Below are positions 36,400 through 44,728 of a stretch of DNA of 46,580 nt, piece by piece. Positions within the stretch are counted from its first letter, which is position 1. Each line of letters begins with the position of its first letter. This stretch comes from an uncultured Acidobacteriota bacterium (GTDB taxonomy: Bacteria; Acidobacteriota; Terriglobia; Bryobacterales; Bryobacteraceae). The notes under the pieces are model-generated. The model was given only the letters and a program-made list of their open reading frames with translations, was not told the DNA's origin and did no database searches. The position numbers were made by a program, and so were the translations under genes. The DNA is taken from the NCBI GenBank assembly GCA_902825945.1, contig CADECY010000013.1:1-46580 (forward strand). Direction: 5' to 3'.

Positions 36400-37524
36400 A
36401 TGACCCGTCGCAGCCTGATGCAATCGCTCCCCCTCCTGCCCGCCGCGCTCTCTGCCCAAAGCGATGGCTCCACCTCTCTCTTTGACGGACGCTCGCTCGC
36501 CGGATGGTCGATCCAGGAAGGTCCCGAGTCCGCGTTCTACGTGAACGATGGCGCGATCGTGGGCACTCCGTCGAGTGCATATCCGGCCTGGCTCCGGTCG
36601 GACAAGCAGTACGAAAACTTCGACGCCGAGTTCGAGTGGTTCGTCCGAGGGTGGAACGACGGCGGCTTCTATTTCAGCGCGCCCGAACATGGAACGCGTT
36701 CGCGGTGCGGTTTCAAGCTGAGCCTGTTCCATCAGGTGGACAAATCGCCGAAGACGAACTCGAGCGGATCGATCTATCCGGTGGTCGCGCCGAAACTGGT
36801 CAACGTGCGCGAGAAGGATTGGAATCGCGTGCGCGTCAAACTCGATTGGCCGTCGCTGCAGGCGTGGTCGAACGGCGAACTGATCCACGACATCGACGTC
36901 GAGAAGGATCCGGAGTTGAAGTACCGGCTGCGCAGCGGCTACGTGGGCTTCGAGACGTTGTCGTACCCGATCCGCTTCCGGAACATTCGCATCAAACCGC
37001 TCGCGCCGAAGGTCCACTGGGATCCTCTTTATGAGGAGCCCGCTCATCTCGACAAGTGGACTCTCACCGAACTCCACAAGACCTATCCCGCGAAGTACGA
37101 CGCGCTCGGTCCGGTGCTGCGGGGCGACGGACTCGGCAACCTCACCACCAAGGAGAAGTATCGCGACTTCGCGCTGCAACTCTACATCCGAGGGATCAAG
37201 CATCACAACGGCGGCGTGCTGTTCCGCTCACTCGGCGGACGCGAGCGTTACGAGATCCAGTTGCACGATGTGGAGGAGGCGCACTTCCCGACCGGCTCGC
37301 TCTACTATCACGAGCGGGCCCGCTATCCGAAGATCGAACCCGAGCAATGGTTCCTGTTCCAGTTGTTCGTGAAGGACCGCTGGTGTCTGGTCCGCATCAA
37401 CGGCGAAACGGTGATGGAGCACCACAAGCTCGAAAATCTCGAGCCCGGATTCATAGAACTGCAGGCGCACCAGAACGGACGCTGGATGGAGTACAAGCAG
37501 ATCCGCGTGCGCAAGCTCGCGTAG
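36400..37524 (+). CDS. DUF1080 protein with two tandem domains, exported
   Basis: Protein of 374 residues with a Tat-like signal (MTRRSLMQSLPLLPAALSAQ); an in-frame ATG at 36391 would add three residues. Two lectin-like DUF1080 (3-keto-disaccharide hydrolase-type) domains follow. The first, about 25-190, has SLFDGRSLAGWSIQEG, WLRSDKQYENFDAEFEW, GGFYFSAP and WNRVRVKL. The second, about 200-372, has LGPVLRGDGLGNLTTKEKYRDFALQLYIR, GGVLFRSLGGRERYEIQLHD and GFIELQAHQNGRWMEYKQIRVR. Some family members cleave 3-keto sugars; others bind glycans. It probably acts on sugars in the periplasm. Its stop and the opposite DUF1015 stop lie back to back in the palindrome GCGTAGCTACGC (37519-37530). Confidence 0.9.
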   Translation: MTRRSLMQSLPLLPAALSAQSDGSTSLFDGRSLAGWSIQEGPESAFYVNDGAIVGTPSSAYPAWLRSDKQYENFDAEFEWFVRGWNDGGFYFSAPEHGTRSRCGFKLSLFHQVDKSPKTNSSGSIYPVVAPKLVNVREKDWNRVRVKLDWPSLQAWSNGELIHDIDVEKDPELKYRLRSGYVGFETLSYPIRFRNIRIKPLAPKVHWDPLYEEPAHLDKWTLTELHKTYPAKYDALGPVLRGDGLGNLTTKEKYRDFALQLYIRGIKHHNGGVLFRSLGGRERYEIQLHDVEEAHFPTGSLYYHERARYPKIEPEQWFLFQLFVKDRWCLVRINGETVMEHHKLENLEPGFIELQAHQNGRWMEYKQIRVRKLA

Positions 37525-38736
37525 CTACGCTTCGAGCCGGTAGATCGCCATTCCGCTGAGCAGCTTCGGATAGAAGTCGGTGGACTTCTGCGGCATCACG
37601 CCGCCGCCGAACGACACACGCCCCACTTCCTCGATTCGCGTTGGCTGCAGCAGGAAACCCACTTGCGCTTCGCCTGCGCGAACGGCATCGATAGCGGCGC
37701 CAATTCCGCGCACGTATCGCAGATAGCGCTCTTCCCGCACCGCCTCCTCACCGATTCCGAGCGCGCCTTCGAGGATCGCCGAGTGCAGGAAGGAGACATC
37801 GAGCGCGCCCGCTCGCGGTGCATCGAGGACGTGAACGAGTTTGTCGCCCGAGATCGCGACGCCGATGCGGATGCGGTCGGGCTCGTAGGCAGACATCCAT
37901 GTCTTCGCCGCGGCGGGATCGAGGTCCGAGACAGAGCCCATTCCGGCGAGCTTATCGAGCAGCGCCTGGCCATCGAAACCGGCGAGTCCGTTGACGAGGC
38001 GATGCGTGGCGAGGATCCGGAGTCCGGGCGAATGCATGTTGACGAAAGTCATCATCACGCGGCGGGCATCGGCGAGCGGCGACTCCTTGGCGAAGTTCAG
38101 CGCGGTTTCGTAGCGATGGTGGCCGTCGGCGATCACGAGTTTCTGTGGCGCCATCAGCGATTGGATCGCGGTGGTCCGGTTCGGGTCGAAGATCGGCCAC
38201 AGCCGGTGGATGGCTCCGTATTCATCGGTCACTTCGCACGCGGGCGCGCCAGCGGACACCTCGTCGAGGATGCGATCCACCGCGCCGTCCGGATCGGGAT
38301 AAAGCATGAAGATCTGGCCGAAATGCGCATGCGTGTGGCGCAGCACTTCGAGCCGGTCCTTTTTCGGGCCCGAAAGCGTCTGCTCATGACGGTGCACTAT
38401 GCCAGCGGCGTACTCTTCCACTTGGCCGGCGCCAATGAACCCTTTACGCGTCAGCCGCTCGCCGGAGTCCGGATCGGCGAACTCCTGGAAGTAGGCGTAG
38501 AACGCAGGCCTGGGATCCCGCGCGAGCACTCCATTCGCGACCCAGCCGGTGAAGTGGCGCGACGCGAGTTGGTAGTCCTTTTCGAGGATCACCCGCACCA
38601 GATTGTGCGGGCTCAGCGACAGGTATCGCTCCTTCATCGCGGGAGAGATTTTGTCGTAGGGTTGCGTAACGAGCGTCTCGATAGGGCCGGCGCCCGGCGA
38701 GTACCGGTATGCCGCGAAAGGAAAGACCTGGGCCAT
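37525..38736 (-). CDS. DUF1015 family protein
   Basis: Protein of 403 residues, cytoplasmic, full length for the family. Typical DUF1015 features are present: PFAAYRYSPGAGPIETLVTQPYDKISPAMKERY (in parts: PFAAYRYSPG, QPYDKISPAMKERY), SPHNLVRVIL, IADGHHRYETALNF, MMTFVNMHSPGLRILATHRLV and GGVMPQKSTDFYPKLLSGM at the end. The conserved DGHHRYETA suggests a catalytic or metal site. The family often sits near serC/serA in other genomes and its role is unknown; no serine genes are present here. It is divergent from the TadG-like gene and converges on the DUF1080 gene with no base between the stops. Confidence 0.92.
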   Translation of the reverse strand: MAQVFPFAAYRYSPGAGPIETLVTQPYDKISPAMKERYLSLSPHNLVRVILEKDYQLASRHFTGWVANGVLARDPRPAFYAYFQEFADPDSGERLTRKGFIGAGQVEEYAAGIVHRHEQTLSGPKKDRLEVLRHTHAHFGQIFMLYPDPDGAVDRILDEVSAGAPACEVTDEYGAIHRLWPIFDPNRTTAIQSLMAPQKLVIADGHHRYETALNFAKESPLADARRVMMTFVNMHSPGLRILATHRLVNGLAGFDGQALLDKLAGMGSVSDLDPAAAKTWMSAYEPDRIRIGVAISGDKLVHVLDAPRAGALDVSFLHSAILEGALGIGEEAVREERYLRYVRGIGAAIDAVRAGEAQVGFLLQPTRIEEVGRVSFGGGVMPQKSTDFYPKLLSGMAIYRLEA

Positions 38737-38794
38737 GGCTGAAGACAGGATAGCCTAAAGACCCGGCGCGATACCGCCGAATAGGAGATGAGGA

Positions 38795-39625
38795 ATGGTG
38801 CGCAGACGCGGCTCGGTTCTGATTCTTACGGCCCTGATGCTCGTGGTCGCTGTGGCGATCGCGGGCGAGGTGTTTCAGCTCAGCCGTGCCCTGCTCGAAC
38901 GTAAGCAACTCGAACGGATCGCCGAACCCGCCGCGCTCGGCGCGATTCTGGAACTGGACGGGACACGTCAGGGGATCGCCCGGGCCGGTACGCGTGCCCT
39001 TCAACTCGCCGGGACTGGGGTAGTGGTAGAGTTCGCGGCGAACCGTCGCGGACCCTGGATCACCTGGCCCGAGGATGCGGCCGGTGTCCAATATGTTCGG
39101 GTCAGGGCTTCGCTGGGCGGCTCGCGCCACTTGACGATCCTGGCGGCCCAACGCGCTTCGAACGAGTGGGAGTCTGGTCTGCTGCCGTTGTCCGTGGAAG
39201 CAGGCGCGGATCTCGCATCAGGAGCCGTTCGTGAAATCGGCTACTTCGGCGATCCGTTGCCGCGAGCGGCACGCTCGGCAGTGGTGCGTGGATTGCTGCG
39301 GCCGTTCCGAATCGGTGACCGCGTGGAAACATGCCCCTTACCAGGCGAAGCGAAGCTGGCGCTCCAAGATCGCCTGCTGTCTGACTCCGACACTGAGTCA
39401 GCTACCTACGATGAATACGCGCGCAAGGGCATCGGTAATGGAAGAAGGCTGATACCCGTGGTTCTGCGCGATTCCGGTGACAAGGCGTCGGGAGTTGCCG
39501 CGTTCTTCCTGCCCGCGAGGCTCAGTGGCCCCCTGACCGGCGAGTACGCGGGCGGATACCTGCAAGGCGGACGTTTCCGGGCCGTGGCCGATTCCGGATT
39601 CGCGGTGGCCGAGGTCATCCCATGA
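38795..39625 (+). CDS. TadG-like pilus-assembly protein
   Basis: Protein of 276 residues. The N-terminus RRRGSVLILTALMLVVAVAIAGEVFQLSRALLERKQLERIAEPAALGAIL (read in parts RRRGSVLILTALMLVVA and FQLSRALLERKQLERIAEPA) is the short basic start, hydrophobic helix and Asp/Ala-rich segment of TadE/TadG-type minor pilins. The rest is an external beta-rich domain. AGGAG about 8 bp upstream fixes the start. The TadE-like gene overlaps its stop (ATGA). No Flp pilin, CpaF ATPase or TadB/C gene is visible, so the pair is an orphan set or is served from elsewhere. Confidence 0.78.
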   Translation: MVRRRGSVLILTALMLVVAVAIAGEVFQLSRALLERKQLERIAEPAALGAILELDGTRQGIARAGTRALQLAGTGVVVEFAANRRGPWITWPEDAAGVQYVRVRASLGGSRHLTILAAQRASNEWESGLLPLSVEAGADLASGAVREIGYFGDPLPRAARSAVVRGLLRPFRIGDRVETCPLPGEAKLALQDRLLSDSDTESATYDEYARKGIGNGRRLIPVVLRDSGDKASGVAAFFLPARLSGPLTGEYAGGYLQGGRFRAVADSGFAVAEVIP

Positions 39626-39987
39626 GCCGTCGTGGATCCACCTTCGTCGAGGCCGCGTTCGTGATGATCCTCTTCGCGGCGCTGTCGGCGGCCGGATTTC
39701 GAGTCGTGAAACAGATGGCGGTCATCCACGAAATGGAAACCGCCGTTCGAGCCGGAGCTCGCGCGGGTGCGCGTCATCCTTTGCCGAATCCGGACGATCC
39801 CCAATTCCGGGCAGTCGTGGTCTCCGAGGTAATCAAGGCGGCGCCGCGCGTGAGTCCGTCCGATGTCGTGATTGAAACCCGTTGGATCGATGGATCGATC
39901 CAAGACGTGCGCGTCAGTGTCAAGGGCTATCGGAATGTCGCGAACTACCCTTGGACCGGGCCCAACCGGAATTTGTCGAACCGCTAA
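39622..39987 (+). CDS. TadE-like pseudopilin protein
   Basis: Protein of 121 residues. SRRGSTFVEAAFVMILFAALSAAGFRVVKQMAV has the RGS.VE.A start of TadE proteins with the conserved Glu in the hydrophobic helix, followed by a segment with AVRAGARAGARHPLPNP. Membrane anchored with the C-terminus outside. The ATG overlaps the TGA of the TadG-like gene. The two genes are probably co-translated and act together in pilus or surface assembly. The next gene (rtcB) is 129 bp away. Confidence 0.8.
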   Translation: MSRRGSTFVEAAFVMILFAALSAAGFRVVKQMAVIHEMETAVRAGARAGARHPLPNPDDPQFRAVVVSEVIKAAPRVSPSDVVIETRWIDGSIQDVRVSVKGYRNVANYPWTGPNRNLSNR

Positions 39988-40116
39988 GCCGGCGTGTTAC
40001 GATGAAGATCGAGTCTCGCGGCTGCTGACCGGAGACTCTAGTCCACTGGCTCCGGTGCGTTCCACGCCACCAAGCGCTATCGATCCGCGCACTCTTCGTG
40101 CGCCCCCGGAGACCAC

Positions 40117-41610
40117 ATGCAAGACCAGCGGCTCATTCGGCTCGACGCGAGCCGGCTCACGTTGAATCCGCCCGCACCGTTCCCGGTGCGGATCTTCGCC
40201 AACTCCTCCGTTCCCGTGGAACCCGCCGCGGTGGACGAACTGCGCTCCGTCATCGCGACATCCGAAACGCTCGATCGTCTTGCCCCGGGCGAATGGTCGA
40301 TCGAGCGAATCGCCGTGACCCCCGACTTCCACAAGGGCGCGGGCATTCCGATCGGAACCGTGCTCGAGACCCGTGGCGCGGTGATTCCGCAGGCTACCGG
40401 CAGCGATATCAACTGCGGCATGCGCCTGCACACGACGGCACTGCCCGCGGCCCGTGTCAGCGAGTGTTTGGACCAGATCGAAAGCCGCGCCCGGCATCTT
40501 TTCTTCGAGGGCGGGCGTCAGATTCCGATGACCGGCCGCGACCGCGAAGCACTCCTGACAGGAGGACTCGGCGCCCTCTTCGACCGCAAGCCCGGCAGCC
40601 AGCTCGGCGGTCAATGGGCGACGGTCGAACGTCAGGGATGGCCGCTCCGGCTCGATCATGTCGAGGCGCGCGGATCACTCCCCGGTTCGATCCACACCCC
40701 GGTGCTCCGCGACTGGTTGGGCGATCCGGACCGCCTCTCCCGCGATGCCCAGATCGGTTCGATCGGCGGCGGCAATCACTTCGTCGAGATTCAGCGCGTG
40801 GAGCGAATCATCGACCGGCAAACCGCATGGGCGTGGGGATTGCGCGCCGGCTGCGCCGTGATCATGGTCCACTCGGGTTCGGTGAGCATCGGCCACGCCG
40901 CGTGGCGTCTGGTGCGCGACCTGGTCGAAGGCGCCTATCCGCGCGGAATCCGGCGTCCGGAGAATGGCATCTTTCCGCTCGGCCTCGGCACACCCGAGGC
41001 GAAAGCGTACGAGGAGACCGTTGCGGCTGCTGCCAACTTTGCTTTCGCCAATCGGATGTTCCTCGCCGCGAGCGCCGTGGAGGCGATCGAAGGGGAACTG
41101 GGCGAGATCGAGGCACGCCTCCTCTACGACTCTCCGCACAATTTCGTCTGGCGAACCGCAGGTGGGAGCCGCGTGCATCGCAAGGGCGCCACTCCCGCCC
41201 GCGGACCGGAAGCGATGGAGGGAACTCCGTTTCACGGATGGGGAGAGCCGGTTCTGGTACCCGGATCGATGGGAGCCTCCAGCTTCGTGCTCGCTGGACT
41301 CGGCCTGGGCGAGGCGCTCGACAGCGCCAGTCATGGCGCCGGCCGCGCACTCTCGCGAGGCGATGCCAGCCGTTGCGCCCATCGTGAATTCGACGATTTC
41401 CTCGCAAATTTCCGTGTCGTCACGCCGCTCGATTTCCGGCGTCAGGAAACCCGCCGGCGGGCCGATATCTGGCGGCGGAAGATCGAAGATCTGCGCGCTG
41501 AAGGTCCGCACGCCTACAAGGGAATCCGCGCGATTATCGACACGCTTGCCGAGGCCGGAATCGCCAAGCCGGTGGCGGAACTGATGCCGCTCATGACAAT
41601 CAAGGGATAG
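40117..41610 (+). CDS. rtcB: RtcB-family RNA-splicing ligase
   Basis: Protein of 497 residues. It joins RNA 2',3'-cyclic phosphate or 3'-phosphate ends to 5'-OH using GTP and Mn. Metal and GTP residues are visible: D97 and C100 in GSDINCGMRL, H221 in GGGNHFVE, H252 in HSGS, HNFVWR (341-346), HRKGATPA and the guanylated H406 in SHGAGRALSR. HSGSVSIG replaces the common HSGSRGLG, as in one bacterial RtcB branch. GGAG sits five bases before the ATG. RtcA, archease and a transcription regulator of the Rtr type are absent nearby, so the usual RNA-repair operon context is missing. Probable role: RNA repair after stress. Confidence 0.93.
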   Translation: MQDQRLIRLDASRLTLNPPAPFPVRIFANSSVPVEPAAVDELRSVIATSETLDRLAPGEWSIERIAVTPDFHKGAGIPIGTVLETRGAVIPQATGSDINCGMRLHTTALPAARVSECLDQIESRARHLFFEGGRQIPMTGRDREALLTGGLGALFDRKPGSQLGGQWATVERQGWPLRLDHVEARGSLPGSIHTPVLRDWLGDPDRLSRDAQIGSIGGGNHFVEIQRVERIIDRQTAWAWGLRAGCAVIMVHSGSVSIGHAAWRLVRDLVEGAYPRGIRRPENGIFPLGLGTPEAKAYEETVAAAANFAFANRMFLAASAVEAIEGELGEIEARLLYDSPHNFVWRTAGGSRVHRKGATPARGPEAMEGTPFHGWGEPVLVPGSMGASSFVLAGLGLGEALDSASHGAGRALSRGDASRCAHREFDDFLANFRVVTPLDFRRQETRRRADIWRRKIEDLRAEGPHAYKGIRAIIDTLAEAGIAKPVAELMPLMTIKG

Positions 41611-41777
41611 ATACACGACTTACTCGTTACTTGCCCAGTGCGCCAGCGCGATACTCGGGCCACATCCGAGGTGAAGTCTCGGCTACCGCTTCCGTCATTT
41701 CGCCGCCAAGTTCGCCTCATTGGATGGCATAGCGGCCTCTCTGCGACCCCAACTGATCCGCGCCATCCACAGGCAGA

Positions 41778-44492
41778 TCAATACTCGAACTGCACCAGGA
41801 ACTGGAACTGCCGTGCGTTCAACGCCTCAACTACGCCGCCGAACGAAGGCAATCGCGCCGGCCCGGCGGCGAAGTAGGGACTGAAGCGGAGCGGATTCGA
41901 GTGGTTGGTCAGGTTGAACGACTCGATACCGATCTGCAATCGCGAGCGGTCGTTCGAAAACGGGAATGTCTTCATCACGCGCAGATCGATCGAGAACTGG
42001 CCCGGGGTGAGAAACGCATTGCGCGCGATTCCGGGCGGTCGTGCCGATACCGGCCAGGCTCCCGTGCTGGCTCCGCCCGTGGCGCTGACGGCGTTCAGCG
42101 GCCGGCCCGTTCCGGCGCTGACGATCGGGGCGATGGTGATGTCTTCGAGCGGCTCGCGGATCCAGGCCGGCAGCGCGTCGATTTCCGGTGTCTCGTACAA
42201 GCCGCTCGCGGTGAGTCGATGGGCCTGATGCTGACGGGAGAGCGCGCGGTCGAGGCGGAAGTTGGCGGGGTCGGCGGGATGCTCGTCGAAATCCGACGCG
42301 TCGTCACGGGTCCGGCCGGAGTTCCAGGCGATCAGATATGTCCAATCCCTGCTCAGTCTCCGGTTGAGCGAGAGCGCGATTCCGCTATATGTGGACGTGG
42401 CGTTTTGTTCGAGCAGATAGTTGGCTGGCAAACTCAGCGCCGCGTTGCGGATTCTGGGGAGATGCAGCCCCAATAACTGGGTGAACTCGGCGGTGAGAGT
42501 CGTGTCGGGTCCGAACGAGCGTTCGACCCCGCCGGTGAGCTTGCGGCTGTACGTCGAGGGGAGTGAGTCCGCGGCCCGGTAGGACGAAGGCCGTTCTCCC
42601 GGCACGATGCCGTTGCCGCGCCATGCGCGCAACGCCGCGGCCCCGGTGAGAAAGTACTCTCGCGACCGGATCCCGTCCTTTTGTATGGCGTCGTTCAAAA
42701 ACGCGAGCGGCGCCCGGTCGAAGAACAGCCCTGTTCCCGCGCGGATCACCCACTTCGCCGACCCGCGCGGCTGCCAGGCGAGGCCCAGGCGCGGCGCGAT
42801 GTTGCGATTAGAGACGGGAAGCGGCGCGGGGAGTGATTGACGGTCGTACCGGAGGCCCGCTTCGATCGTGACTCCGGCGCCAGCGTTCCACTTGTCACCG
42901 ATCCAGGCACCCACGGGCGTGGTATCGATTCTCGTGAGCGGATCGCCAAGCGCCTGGATGAACAGCTCCGGTGTTCCGGCGAAGAAGGCGTCGAGGGTGG
43001 GAAACAGGACGATTCCAGCGAATCGGTTCGCCATGCGCGAGTCGAGCGATACCCGGTGCATCGACGCCCCTGCCTGGATCCGGTGCTTGCCGCGAATCCA
43101 CTGCAGCGATTCGACCGCCTCGGCATGCGTTTCGGTTCGATCGGCATCGAGCCGCCAAGCCTGTCCGAACGATACCAGTCCCGCGATCTCGACCATGGGG
43201 CCCGTGGAGTTGGGCCGCAGCACTGATTCTCGCTGTGCCCATTGCGCGCGGAGATCGCTAACGAGAGTGGGCCGGACGACCGCGGTCCAGCCGAACACCA
43301 TCGAGTGGTCGCCGGTGACGCTGCTTCCGCGCGCGCTCCGGTCGGTGAAGTGGTCGATATCCTGAATGTCGTTGGAGGCGCGTCCGCGGGAGTAGGCGTA
43401 TCGCCCGGCGAGGCTGTGCCTCTCGCCCGCGTGATGATTGCCTTTGATCGAGAACTCGGTTTGGGCTCCGCCTGCCGGAAACAGTCCTCGTTCGAGCGGG
43501 CGCGACAGCCGTGTGTTGATCGCCGTCAGCGCATTCGTGGGGGCCTCCGACCATTCCTCGCTCGACTCCCATTGCTGCTCGATCGCCGTGGAAAAAAAGG
43601 TTCGGTCACGCCGTGCAGGTCCATTGAGAGAGACGCCCGGTTGCGTCCGCCGCGCGCGGGGCTTCCCCGCGGCCTGGGACTCTGGATTCCGCGCGTTGAT
43701 GAACTCGTTCTGCGCGAAGTATGTCACATCGCCGTGCCAGAGATTGGTGCCGGAGCGAGTGATGACGTTCACCGATCCACCCGCGGCGTTCCCGTATTCG
43801 ACCCCCGTCGAAGTGCCGGAGACACGGAACTCAGCCACCATCTCGAGTCCAATCGCGACGCGGTTGCCGCCGGTCGTTTCGTCGCGGTTGTCGACGCCGT
43901 CGATCGAGATCGCGTTGTTGCGGGGACGCATACCGGCGAACGTGAAGCCGCTGTCCGAAAATGCGCTCCTCAGACTCGCGGCCGAGCGGCGCGCGTTCGA
44001 GCCGCTGGCTGGGGCGACGCCGGGCGCGGTGAGTACGAAGTTCAGGTAGTTCCGGCTGGGTGCGGGCGTCTCCTCGATCCTTTCGTTTCCGAGCGCGACG
44101 CTGGCGTTCGATTCGGTTCCCTGGATCGCGTCCGGCCGCTCGGTGACTTCAATACGCTCGACGAGCGTCACGGGCTGCATCATGATCGAGTGGACTGCGG
44201 TTTGCCCCACGGTCACCGCGAATTCGCCGGCCTTGGCGGTTGCAAGGCCCGCGCTCTCCACCGTGAGCGTGTACTCTCCTGGAGCGACTCCGGGCAGTAC
44301 GAAGCGGCCCGAAGGTCCAGTGACCGTGACGCGTGCGGCGCCGCCCCCCGTGCCTCGGATTTCGACCTTGGCGCCGGCGATCGGGTTCCGGTTGGAATCC
44401 AGTACCTCGCCTTGCACCGTCCCATTGGAGATTTGAGCGGAAGCGCCGATGGAAAAGGCGAGGAGCAGGACAATCGGGACAAAAGCCGACAT
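41778..44492 (-). CDS. Oar-like TonB-dependent receptor (third copy)
   Basis: Outer-membrane protein of 904 residues, shorter than the other two. Signal peptide MSAFVPIVLLLAFSIGASAQ. Residues about 22-105 are the carboxypeptidase-regulatory-like domain (VQGEVLDSNRNPIAGAKVEI, GRFVLPGVAPGEYTLTVESAG). The plug has NAISIDGVDNRDETTGG and VSGTSTGVEYGNAAGGSVNVITRSGTN. The barrel ends QFLVQFEY with a terminal aromatic. ITRSGTN is the shared family signature of all three copies. No strong Shine-Dalgarno precedes the ATG. The ligand is unknown; no specific partner gene is beside it. Divergent from the zinc-finger protein gene. Confidence 0.92.
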   Translation of the reverse strand: MSAFVPIVLLLAFSIGASAQISNGTVQGEVLDSNRNPIAGAKVEIRGTGGGAARVTVTGPSGRFVLPGVAPGEYTLTVESAGLATAKAGEFAVTVGQTAVHSIMMQPVTLVERIEVTERPDAIQGTESNASVALGNERIEETPAPSRNYLNFVLTAPGVAPASGSNARRSAASLRSAFSDSGFTFAGMRPRNNAISIDGVDNRDETTGGNRVAIGLEMVAEFRVSGTSTGVEYGNAAGGSVNVITRSGTNLWHGDVTYFAQNEFINARNPESQAAGKPRARRTQPGVSLNGPARRDRTFFSTAIEQQWESSEEWSEAPTNALTAINTRLSRPLERGLFPAGGAQTEFSIKGNHHAGERHSLAGRYAYSRGRASNDIQDIDHFTDRSARGSSVTGDHSMVFGWTAVVRPTLVSDLRAQWAQRESVLRPNSTGPMVEIAGLVSFGQAWRLDADRTETHAEAVESLQWIRGKHRIQAGASMHRVSLDSRMANRFAGIVLFPTLDAFFAGTPELFIQALGDPLTRIDTTPVGAWIGDKWNAGAGVTIEAGLRYDRQSLPAPLPVSNRNIAPRLGLAWQPRGSAKWVIRAGTGLFFDRAPLAFLNDAIQKDGIRSREYFLTGAAALRAWRGNGIVPGERPSSYRAADSLPSTYSRKLTGGVERSFGPDTTLTAEFTQLLGLHLPRIRNAALSLPANYLLEQNATSTYSGIALSLNRRLSRDWTYLIAWNSGRTRDDASDFDEHPADPANFRLDRALSRQHQAHRLTASGLYETPEIDALPAWIREPLEDITIAPIVSAGTGRPLNAVSATGGASTGAWPVSARPPGIARNAFLTPGQFSIDLRVMKTFPFSNDRSRLQIGIESFNLTNHSNPLRFSPYFAAGPARLPSFGGVVEALNARQFQFLVQFEY

Positions 44493-44599
44493 TGCAGTCT
44501 TCAGCCTAACAGAATCGCCGGGGTGGCCAAGGTGAAAGCCCTAGGAACTCGTGCCCGCCCGGCCCAGCGCTAAGGTGTTTTACCTGGGTGATACCTAGT

Positions 44600-44632
44600 G
44601 TTTTCCTCATTACGAAAGGGAACGATGTACTA
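44600..44632 (+). promoter_or_regulatory. GTTTTCC..GGGAAC-TGTACTA element upstream of the zinc-finger gene
   Basis: GTTTTCC (44600-44606), GGGAAC (44618-44623) and TGTACTA (44626-44632) repeat the layout at 23728-23754 before the PEP-CTERM gene. It lies 96 bp before the ATG at 44729, against 80 bp there. A TACAAT (44680-44685) is a possible -10. The rest of 44493-44728 shows no gene. Confidence 0.4.
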
Positions 44633-44728
44633 AGTATGTTCAGTCAGAATTAGCTCTAGCCAATCGGCTTCATATTGCCTACAATAAGGGTACGGCCAGT
44701 TTGACAGGACACTTAGCGGACGAATCAC

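Noticed and set aside
44701..44706. TTGACA as the -35 of the zinc-finger gene
   Set aside because: A -10 at normal spacing would fall on the start codon at 44729; TACAAT at 44680-44685 is the better candidate.
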